64,000 bases of DNA, from contig NZ_JAJOMB010000023.1 of NCBI RefSeq assembly GCF_021129305.1, forward strand, positions 103,478-167,477, given 5' to 3'. Shown here piece after piece: positions 16,388 through 23,070 of this stretch. Within the stretch, counting starts at the first letter, position 1; every line of letters starts with the position of its first letter. The stretch is from Kineosporia babensis (GTDB lineage: Bacteria > Actinomycetota > Actinomycetes > Actinomycetales > Kineosporiaceae). Both the position numbers and the translations under genes were made by a program. Below the pieces are notes generated by a model. That model did no database searches. It was not told the DNA's origin and worked only from the letters and a program-made list of their open reading frames with translations.

Positions 16388-17047
16388 TTAGGTCTGTTCT
16401 GACCAGCGAGTATGTTGCTCGTGTTCCTGGGCGGCCAGAACGCGTTGCGAGCGGCGCCACCGAGTGAGCATCCCGCCCGGTACGTCGTCCGGAGTGACCG
16501 CGAAACTGGCGTGATCGCGCCACGCACCGTCGATGTGCAGGTAGCGCCGGCGGATGCCTTCCGGGCGGAAGCCGAGCTTCTCGACAACGCGCAGGCTGGC
16601 GGTGTTCTCCGGACGGATGTTCACTTCCAGGCGGTGCATGCCCAGGCCGAAGAAGCAGTGGTCCACCATCATCGCGACGGCGGTGGGGGTGATGCCCTGC
16701 CCGGCCACGTTCCGGTCCACCCAGTAACCGATCTGCCCGGAGCGCAGCGAACCCCAGACGATGCCGCTCACGCTGACCTGGCCGACCAGCCGGTCGTGCA
16801 CCTGCACGGCGAGCGGGATCATCCGCCCGGCGCGGGCCTCGCGATCGAAGCTGCGGACCATCGCGCCGAAGGTCAGCGGGCGGCCGCCGCCTTCGGGGTG
16901 GGTGGCCTCCCAGGGAGCCAGCCATTCCGCGTTCGCCGAGCGGACCGCGTTCCAGGACCGGGCGTCCCGGCGGCGCAGCGGCCGCAGGGTGATCAGGCCG
17001 TCCGACAGTTCGATCGGCCAGCCGACGCCGGCGCCGAGTTCGCTCAT
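16388..17047 (-). CDS. rimJ: RimJ/RimL-type GNAT acetyltransferase
   Basis: 219 residues with the RimJ pattern: LITLRPLRRRDARSW at the start, the acetyl-CoA loop region GYWVDRNVAGQGITPTAVAM and the C-terminal NTASLRVVEKLGFRPEG motif. Family members acetylate protein N-termini (RimJ on ribosomal protein S5) or other amines; the substrate here is unknown. It overlaps the mog stop as ATGA and lies between mog and the sepX-like gene, the same order as rimJ in the M. tuberculosis galU-moeA-rimJ cluster. Confidence 0.87.
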   Translation of the reverse strand: MSELGAGVGWPIELSDGLITLRPLRRRDARSWNAVRSANAEWLAPWEATHPEGGGRPLTFGAMVRSFDREARAGRMIPLAVQVHDRLVGQVSVSGIVWGSLRSGQIGYWVDRNVAGQGITPTAVAMMVDHCFFGLGMHRLEVNIRPENTASLRVVEKLGFRPEGIRRRYLHIDGAWRDHASFAVTPDDVPGGMLTRWRRSQRVLAAQEHEQHTRWSEQT

Positions 17048-17529
17048 CGGTGATCGCCGCCGTGGATCTGGTCGACGGCGTGCACCAGGACTCCTTCGAG
17101 CACGGCCAGTCCGTCGCGGCAGCCGCCGCGGGAACCGGGAAGATTGACGATCAGGGTGCGACCGGCCACTCCGGCCAGCCCGCGGGAGAGTATCGCGGTC
17201 GGCACCCCTTGTGCTGCGCCACGATTGCGGATCGCCTCCGCGAGCCCGGGCACCTCCAGATCCAGCAGAGGACGGGTGTGCTCGGGAGTGCGGTCGGTGG
17301 GGGTGAGGCCGGTGCCCCCAGTAGTGAGGACGACGTGGTACCCATCGGTGACGGCTGCCTTCAGGGCCTGGCCGACCGGTTCGCCGTCGGGCACCACCTT
17401 CGGCCCGTCGACCGAGAAACCCAGCCGGTTCAGGCCTTCGACCAGGAGGGGGCCGCTGGTGTCAGGGTAGACGCCGGCCGCGGCCCGGTTGGACGCGGTG
17501 ACCACCAGGGCGCGGCGTGACTCAGTCAC
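17044..17529 (-). CDS. mog: Molybdopterin adenylyltransferase / MoaB-Mog family
   Basis: 161 residues from GTG 17529. The MoCF-binding fold is shown by ALVVTASNRAAAGVYPDTSG (N-terminus), VLTTGGTGLTPTDRTPEHT (residues about 70-88) and VNLPGSRGGCRDGLAV. Mog/MogA adenylates molybdopterin before MoeA inserts molybdate; MoaB-type paralogs look alike, so the exact step is less certain. The start lies inside the 3' end of moaC (8-base overlap), and rimJ follows with another overlap, so moeA-moaC-mog-rimJ form one transcript. A longer in-frame start at 17601 would lie inside moaC and is less likely. Confidence 0.88.
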   Translation of the reverse strand: MTESRRALVVTASNRAAAGVYPDTSGPLLVEGLNRLGFSVDGPKVVPDGEPVGQALKAAVTDGYHVVLTTGGTGLTPTDRTPEHTRPLLDLEVPGLAEAIRNRGAAQGVPTAILSRGLAGVAGRTLIVNLPGSRGGCRDGLAVLEGVLVHAVDQIHGGDHR

Positions 17530-18016
17530 GACGCCAGTCCCCGGAACGTCCACCACTCTTGGCCACCACCCGGATCCGGCCGATCTCGGCCAGCTTGTCA
17601 ACCGCTTTAATCATATCGACCAGGGCCAGAGCGGCGACCGCGACGCAGGTCAGGGCCTCCATCTCGATGCCGGTGCGGTCGGCGGTGCGGACCGTGGCGG
17701 TGATCTCCACGCCCTCGTCGAGCACCTCGAGGTCGACCTGAACCCCGTGCACCGCGATCGGGTGGGCCAGCGGGATCAGGTCGGGGGTGCGCTTGGCCGC
17801 CTGGATGCCGGCGATCCGGGCCACGGCAAGGGCGTCGCCCTTGGGCACGCCCGCCCCGCGCAGCAGTTCGATCACGGCCGGGGAGCAGGTGACGACACCC
17901 TTGGCGGTGGCCTCGCGGGCGGTGACCGGCTTGGCCGAGACGTCGACCATCCGGGCCGCGCCGGTGTCGTCGACGTGGGTGAGCCGGGGAATCTGGTGTT
18001 GCGAAGTCACCGGCAC
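17522..18016 (-). CDS. moaC: Cyclic pyranopterin monophosphate synthase
   Basis: 164 residues; converts 3',8-cyclo-GTP to cyclic pyranopterin monophosphate in molybdenum cofactor synthesis. Signature segments are present: HVDDTGAARMVDVSAKPVTAREA, the KRTPDLIPLAHPI active-site stretch, GIEMEALTCVAVAALALVDM and the closing KSGG. The GTG start at 18016 is one base from the moeA stop. MoaA, MoaE and MoaD are not in the window, so the rest of the pathway is elsewhere. Confidence 0.95.
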   Translation of the reverse strand: MPVTSQHQIPRLTHVDDTGAARMVDVSAKPVTAREATAKGVVTCSPAVIELLRGAGVPKGDALAVARIAGIQAAKRTPDLIPLAHPIAVHGVQVDLEVLDEGVEITATVRTADRTGIEMEALTCVAVAALALVDMIKAVDKLAEIGRIRVVAKSGGRSGDWRRD

Positions 18017-18017
18017 A

Positions 18018-19229
18018 TCATGAGCCAGATTCCAGCACGATGTAGACCAGTTCGTCGCCCGGGCTCACCTCGGTGACCTCTTCCGGCACGATGACCAGGC
18101 AGTTCGCCCCGGCCAGGTCGGCCACCAGATGCGAGCCCTGCCCGCCGACCGGGCGCACGGTGGGCCCGGCCGCGGTGACGGTGAGCAGGCAGCGGGTGAA
18201 CTGACGGCGACCGGCCGGGGATCGCCAGCCCTCCACCACGGTGGCCTTGCGGTGCGGCGGTTCGGCATCGGGCCGGCCGGCCAGACGGCGCAGCGCGGGC
18301 ACGATGAAGACCTGGAACGACAGCAGCGAGCTGACCGGGTTGCCGGGCAGGGTGAACAGCGGCGTGCGCTTCGGCCCGATCGTGCCGAAGCCCTGCGGCT
18401 TGCCCGGCTGCATGGCCACCGGGACGAACTCCACCGTGCCGAGTTCCCGCAGCACGGCCTTGACCGTGTCGTACGCGCCGGCGCTGACCCCACCGGTGGT
18501 GATGATCAGATCGGCCTCGGCAGCGGCCTTTTCCAGCGCCGGGCCGACCTGCTCCGGGGTGTCGGCCATGATGCCGCCGTGCCGGGCCACCGCTCCGGCC
18601 TCGAGGGCGGCGGCGACCAGGCCGTAGCCGTTGGAGTCGTGGATCTGCCCGGCCTGCAGCGCCTTTCCCGGCGGGACGAGTTCGCTGCCGGAGGGCAGGA
18701 CCAGGACCCGCGGCCGGGGGTGAACGCTGAGCCGTTCGGCGCCGACCGAGGCGGCCAGTGAGATGTGCCGGGCGGTCAGCGGGGTGCCGGCGGTGAGCAC
18801 GGTCTGCCCCTCGCGCACGTCCTCGCCGGCCCGGCGGATGAACTGCCCAGGTTGCGACGAGCGGTCGATCCGGACGGTCTCGGTGCCCCCGTCGGTGGCC
18901 TCGACCTGAACCACGGCGTCGGCCCCGGCCGGTACCGGGGCGCCGGTCATGATCCGCATGGTGGTGCCGGGCGCGAGCTCCAGGGCGTCTCCCCGGCCGG
19001 CCGGGATGTCGCCCAGCACCGGCAGGGTGACCGGGGTCCGGGCCACCTCGGCGGCCCGGACCGCGTAGCCGTCCATCGAGGAGTTGTCGAAGCGCGGCAT
19101 GTCGATGGCCGAGACCACGTCCTGGGCCAGAACGCAGCCGACCGCCTCCAGCAGTGGAAGTTCCACCACCGGAAGCGGCGACAGGACGCTCAGGCAGGCC
19201 GCGAGATGCTCGTCGACCGAGCGCATCAT
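18018..19229 (-). CDS. moeA: Molybdopterin molybdenumtransferase
   Basis: About 403 residues; inserts molybdate into adenylated molybdopterin. MoeA domains I-IV are visible by motif: MPRFDNSSMDGYAV (residues 44-57), MTGAPVPAGADAVVQVE, VLPSGSELV, TTGGVSAGAYDTV and LPGNPVSSLLSFQVF. Two adjacent ATG codons could start it (19229 or 19226); both overlap the galU stop. It is the head of the cofactor genes but probably transcribed with galU, a coupling conserved in actinobacteria. Confidence 0.95.
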   Translation of the reverse strand: MMRSVDEHLAACLSVLSPLPVVELPLLEAVGCVLAQDVVSAIDMPRFDNSSMDGYAVRAAEVARTPVTLPVLGDIPAGRGDALELAPGTTMRIMTGAPVPAGADAVVQVEATDGGTETVRIDRSSQPGQFIRRAGEDVREGQTVLTAGTPLTARHISLAASVGAERLSVHPRPRVLVLPSGSELVPPGKALQAGQIHDSNGYGLVAAALEAGAVARHGGIMADTPEQVGPALEKAAAEADLIITTGGVSAGAYDTVKAVLRELGTVEFVPVAMQPGKPQGFGTIGPKRTPLFTLPGNPVSSLLSFQVFIVPALRRLAGRPDAEPPHRKATVVEGWRSPAGRRQFTRCLLTVTAAGPTVRPVGGQGSHLVADLAGANCLVIVPEEVTEVSPGDELVYIVLESGS

Positions 19230-20179
19230 TCGGCGGGCAGTTCGGCGACGAACTCGCGCAGGAAGGAGCGCAGGTCCGGGCCCAGGTCCTCGCGCTCGGT
19301 GGCGAGGCGGACCACGGCCTTGAGGTAGTCGAGCCGGTCGCCGGTGTCGTAGCGGCGGCCCTTGAAGATCACGCCGTACACGCCGCCGCCGGCCTGGTCC
19401 GGGCTCTGCGCCAGGTCCTGCAGCGCGTCGGTCAGCTGGATCTCGTTGCCTCGGCCGGGCTTGGTCTCCTTCAGCACCTCGAAGACCCGCGGGTGCAGCA
19501 CGTACCGGCCGATCACGGCCAGGTTGGACGGGGCGTCCTTGGGGTCGGGCTTCTCGACCATCCCGGTGACCCGCACGACGTCGTCCACACCGGTGGTCTC
19601 GACCGCCGCGCAGCCGTACAGGTGCACCTGCGAGGGGTCGACCTCCATCAGCGCCACCACGCTGCCCTTGGTCCGGCGCTGCACGCCGATCATCCGGGTG
19701 AGCAGCTCGTCGCGCTCGTCGATCAGGTCGTCGCCGAGCAGCACGGCGAACGGGTCGTCGCCGACGTGGTGGTCGGCGCAGAGCACGGCGTGGCCCAGAC
19801 CGCGCGGGTCGCCCTGGCGGGTGTAGTGGATGTCGGCCAGGTAGGCGGACTCGCGGATCTGCTCCAGCCGGTCCTTGTCGCCCTTGGCCTCGAGCGCGGC
19901 CTCGAGCTCCCAGGCCCGGTCGAAGTGGTCCTCCAGGGACCGCTTGCCGCGGCCGGTGATCATCAGGACGTCGGACAGCCCGGCCCGGACCGCCTCCTCC
20001 ACCACGTACTGGATGGCCGGCCGGTCGACGACCGGCAGCATCTCCTTGGGAGTGGCCTTGGTGGCGGGCAGGAAGCGGGTACCCAGGCCGGCGGCGGGAA
20101 TCACGGCCTTGACCACGGCGGGCCCGGGGGCGCCGTCGCCCAGAGGCGCGAGGTCAGCGGAGATGCTCGGTTCCGTCAT
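19226..20179 (-). CDS. galU: UTP-glucose-1-phosphate uridylyltransferase
   Basis: 317 residues from ATG 20179. The nucleotidyltransferase motif AVIPAAGLGTRFLPATKATPKE (about 22-43) and later AVLLGDDLI, MVEKPDPKDAPSNLAVIGRY and GNEIQLTDAL identify GalU. It makes UDP-glucose for cell-envelope sugars and is also the partner of galT in galactose use. ATG 20179 is preferred over the TTG at 20185 because TAGGTT lies exactly six bases upstream (leaderless layout). First gene of the galU-moeA-moaC-mog-rimJ run; the cyclase gene upstream ends 10 bases before this start, so the promoter lies inside that gap and gene end. Confidence 0.94.
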   Translation of the reverse strand: MTEPSISADLAPLGDGAPGPAVVKAVIPAAGLGTRFLPATKATPKEMLPVVDRPAIQYVVEEAVRAGLSDVLMITGRGKRSLEDHFDRAWELEAALEAKGDKDRLEQIRESAYLADIHYTRQGDPRGLGHAVLCADHHVGDDPFAVLLGDDLIDERDELLTRMIGVQRRTKGSVVALMEVDPSQVHLYGCAAVETTGVDDVVRVTGMVEKPDPKDAPSNLAVIGRYVLHPRVFEVLKETKPGRGNEIQLTDALQDLAQSPDQAGGGVYGVIFKGRRYDTGDRLDYLKAVVRLATEREDLGPDLRSFLREFVAELPAE

Positions 20180-20185
20180 GGTCAA

Positions 20186-20191
20186 AACCTA
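20186..20191 (-). promoter_or_regulatory. -10 element of galU, leaderless type
   Basis: TAGGTT on the minus strand followed by six bases and ATG 20179. It overlaps the last codons of the upstream cyclase gene. Confidence 0.5.
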
Positions 20192-22303
20192 CCCAGGCAA
20201 CGAGGGAATCGGCGCGTTGTGACTCGGTTCGGCGACTCTCCAACGGTTACGACCATCACGTTTAGCCGCGTACAGAGCGGAGTCGGCCGCCTGCAGCACG
20301 TCATCCGCGCTCCGTCCGTCCCGGGGGTAGGCAGCCACCCCGATGGACACAGTGACCGGCTGGCTCACATCCGCCTCTTCGAACGGTCGTGACCGGGCCG
20401 CATCGAGAACCCGCTCCGCCACCCGGCACCCACCGTCCACGTCGGTGTCGCGCAGCAGCACCACGAACTCCTCGCCCCCGTACCGGGCCACCGTGTCGGC
20501 CTCGCGCACGCAGGCCAGCAGCCGGTCGGCGAAGTCGCGCAGCACCACGTCGCCGAAGCCGTGCCCCCAGGTGTCGTTGACCTGCTTGAAATGGTCGATG
20601 TCCAGCATCAATACGGTCAGCACGCCCTCTCCCCGGCTGGCCGCGGCGATCTCCCGGGAGAGCGCACTGACCAGCTGGGCGCGGTTGCCCAGGCCGGTCA
20701 GGGTGTCGGTCATCGACAGCCGGCGGACCTCCAGATAGCGCCGGATGTTGGTGATCGCCGAGCCGGTCTGGGCGGCCAGCGCGCGCAGCCGGGTCAGGTT
20801 CAGCGCGTCGAACGCGGGGCCGCCCTCACCCCGGGCCACCACCAGCACCCCGATCAGCCGACGGCGCCCGGCGACCCGCTCGGCGGAGCTCTCCACCGGC
20901 AGCGAATCCACCCCCACGCCGATCGCCGCGACCGGGCCCGCGCCGGGCAGGTCGATCAGCGTGGGCTCGAAAACCTGTGGCTTGGCCATGAGTTCGGCGA
21001 AGTGTCGCTCAGCAAAGGCTGGTAAGACCGCCCGGGCCCGCTCCCCCCGGGTGTCCGGCCGGCCGGCTTCGGCGTGCACGCTGAGCCGGTCGCCGGGCCG
21101 GGCCTCGGCCTGGTCCGAACCCCGGCGACCGGCTTCGGCACTACGCCGGCCGTTCGGCACGACCGGGGGCGAGGGATCCACCTCGTCGGCCACCAGCAGG
21201 ATCGCCGCCGCGGCCGCGTTCGTGCCGGACAGGGTCGCGCCGGTCACGGTGGCGAGCAGCTCGTTCAGGTCGTGGGTGTGGGCCAGCACTTCGCCGAAGC
21301 GGTCCAGGCTGTCGGCCAGGGCCAGGCGCCCGGCCTCCAGTTCGTCGCCGACCGCGTCGAGCTCGTCGCTGACCGGCCGGGTGAGCCGGACCAGCACGAA
21401 CCACAGCGGCCCGAGCGCGACCAGGGCCAGCGCCAGCAACCCCCAGCCCAGCAGCCGCAGCCCGCTACCCCCGACCTGGTTGGTGGCCAGAACCCGGTAC
21501 GGCACGCCGGGACCGGCCTCGGTCAGGCGGTACCCGAGCCCTTCGTAGGTGCCCTCGGCGGCGCCGCTGGTGGGCAGGCGGCGCAGGAGCCGGGCCAGGT
21601 CCGGCCCGTCGACGGTGGAGGCCAGCACCACCGGCTGCCCCGCCGCGGCCAGCACACTCAGCTCGCTCGAGGTGCCGAGCCGGGCGCCGAGGGTGGACAG
21701 CGAGGCCTGGTTCAGCGGCAGCCACATCACCACGCTGGCCACGTCCACCTTGGCGGTAGTACCGGCCGGGTTGATCAGGACCGGCGAGATCTCGGCCAGC
21801 CCGGCGTCGTCGACCACGGTGGCGGCCCGGCCGGCGGCGCACGAAGGGCCGGTGTCCAAACCCTGCGCGCCGATGCTCTCGGCAATTTCCCGGGCGGGCA
21901 ACGGCCCAGCTCCGGCCAGCAGTCGGGCCTGGGCGTCGAACACGGCGACCGCACTGCCGGGCCGGCGGGCCACGGCGCGGTCGGCGAACGTCTGGGCGGC
22001 CTCGCGGGTGACCGTGCCGGCGTTGCGCGTGGCAAAGGCGGCGACTTCGCCGGCGGCGACGCGAGTGCTGGCCCGTAGCGCATCGCAGCTGCCGGAGAGG
22101 GTCACGGCAGCTGCGTCCGCGTCGCGGGCGGCGGCGCCGGTGGCCGCCGACCGAGCGTGGGCGGGGGCCAGCAGGCCCAGCAGAACGGCGCCGGCCAGCA
22201 ACGGGACCACGGCGACCACGGCCAGGGCGACGGCCAGACGTTTGCGTAACCGGCCCATCCGGGCCTGGGTCGAATTCTCCGTCGGCTCCGTCGGCCTGGT
22301 CAT
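20189..22303 (-). CDS. Membrane-bound diguanylate cyclase (GGDEF) with extracellular sensor and GAF-like region
   Basis: 704 residues. Helix 1 (about 24-46) and helix 2 (about 283-308, LRLLGWGLLALALVALGPLWFVLV) flank an outside domain of about 235 residues resembling a dCACHE-type sensor. A HAMP-like/GAF-like part follows, then the GGDEF domain from about 530: MTDTLTGLGNRAQLV, DIDHFKQVNDTWGHGFGD and the active loop GGEEF at about 610. A product-inhibition I-site RxxD (READ) sits five residues before GGEEF, so the enzyme should make c-di-GMP and be feedback inhibited. No EAL domain. The ligand is unknown. Confidence 0.88.
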   Translation of the reverse strand: MTRPTEPTENSTQARMGRLRKRLAVALAVVAVVPLLAGAVLLGLLAPAHARSAATGAAARDADAAAVTLSGSCDALRASTRVAAGEVAAFATRNAGTVTREAAQTFADRAVARRPGSAVAVFDAQARLLAGAGPLPAREIAESIGAQGLDTGPSCAAGRAATVVDDAGLAEISPVLINPAGTTAKVDVASVVMWLPLNQASLSTLGARLGTSSELSVLAAAGQPVVLASTVDGPDLARLLRRLPTSGAAEGTYEGLGYRLTEAGPGVPYRVLATNQVGGSGLRLLGWGLLALALVALGPLWFVLVRLTRPVSDELDAVGDELEAGRLALADSLDRFGEVLAHTHDLNELLATVTGATLSGTNAAAAAILLVADEVDPSPPVVPNGRRSAEAGRRGSDQAEARPGDRLSVHAEAGRPDTRGERARAVLPAFAERHFAELMAKPQVFEPTLIDLPGAGPVAAIGVGVDSLPVESSAERVAGRRRLIGVLVVARGEGGPAFDALNLTRLRALAAQTGSAITNIRRYLEVRRLSMTDTLTGLGNRAQLVSALSREIAAASRGEGVLTVLMLDIDHFKQVNDTWGHGFGDVVLRDFADRLLACVREADTVARYGGEEFVVLLRDTDVDGGCRVAERVLDAARSRPFEEADVSQPVTVSIGVAAYPRDGRSADDVLQAADSALYAAKRDGRNRWRVAEPSHNAPIPSLPG

Positions 22304-22455
22304 GTGGTCCCATCTTGGTCATGCCCTGGTACTGCGCCGGACTACGCCAGTTGCTCAAGGGCCGGTCGAGACGGTGGTGCAAGGTGGTGCCAGTCGGACC
22401 CTGAAGACAACCGCCCGTAAACGGGTACACACCGAGAGTAGCGCGAGGAGCGATC

Positions 22456-23070
22456 GTGACCCCGGACGTCGGCAAGAAGGCGATGCGTCAGCGCGTGCGA
22501 GCGGCCCGGGCCCGGCGGCCCGAGGCCGACAAGCACCAAGTTGAGACGTCCGTGGCCCGGGCCGCACTGGAGTTGGCACAGGTGCGGGGGGCGTCCTGTG
22601 TGGCGGTCTACGCCTCGCTACCGGACGAGCCCGGCACCGGTGAACTGCGCGCTGGGCTGCGTGCAATGGGAGTGCGTGTACTGCTGCCGGTGGTTCTGGA
22701 GTCGGCGAGCCGACCCACTCTGGACTGGGCGCTGGACGCCGGAGGACTGGCGCCCACGGGCTGGGGGCACCTCCCGGCCCCCTCGGGGCTGGGGGACCTC
22801 AAGTTGTTGGAACCGACCGGGGAACGGCTGGGACCGGACGCCGCTACCCAGGCCGACGTCCTACTGATCCCGGCGATGGCCGTGGACCGAACCGGCCTAC
22901 GTCTCGGGCGCGGACGGGGGTACTACGACGCAACGCTGACCCGGTTGAGCCCGAAGGCCCTGGTCATCGCGATCGTGCACGACGACGAACTGGTGGACGA
23001 GGTACCCGCCGAACCCCACGACCAGCGTGTGGCCGGCGTGCTCACCCCGTCCCGGACTCTGTTCTTCTAG
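22456..23070 (+). CDS. 5-formyltetrahydrofolate cyclo-ligase family protein
   Basis: 204 residues; ATP-dependent conversion of 5-formyl-THF to 5,10-methenyl-THF. The N-terminal KKAMRQRVRAARARR, the VAVYASLPDEPGTGEL substrate segment and the C-terminal AVDRTGLRLGRGRGYYD ATP/Mg loop are present. GTG 22456 has AGGAG eight bases upstream. Divergent from the cyclase gene and close to galU, the same order as Rv0992c-galU in M. tuberculosis. Its TAG stop shares the tetranucleotide CTAG with the stop of the convergent acylase gene. Confidence 0.92.
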   Translation: MTPDVGKKAMRQRVRAARARRPEADKHQVETSVARAALELAQVRGASCVAVYASLPDEPGTGELRAGLRAMGVRVLLPVVLESASRPTLDWALDAGGLAPTGWGHLPAPSGLGDLKLLEPTGERLGPDAATQADVLLIPAMAVDRTGLRLGRGRGYYDATLTRLSPKALVIAIVHDDELVDEVPAEPHDQRVAGVLTPSRTLFF

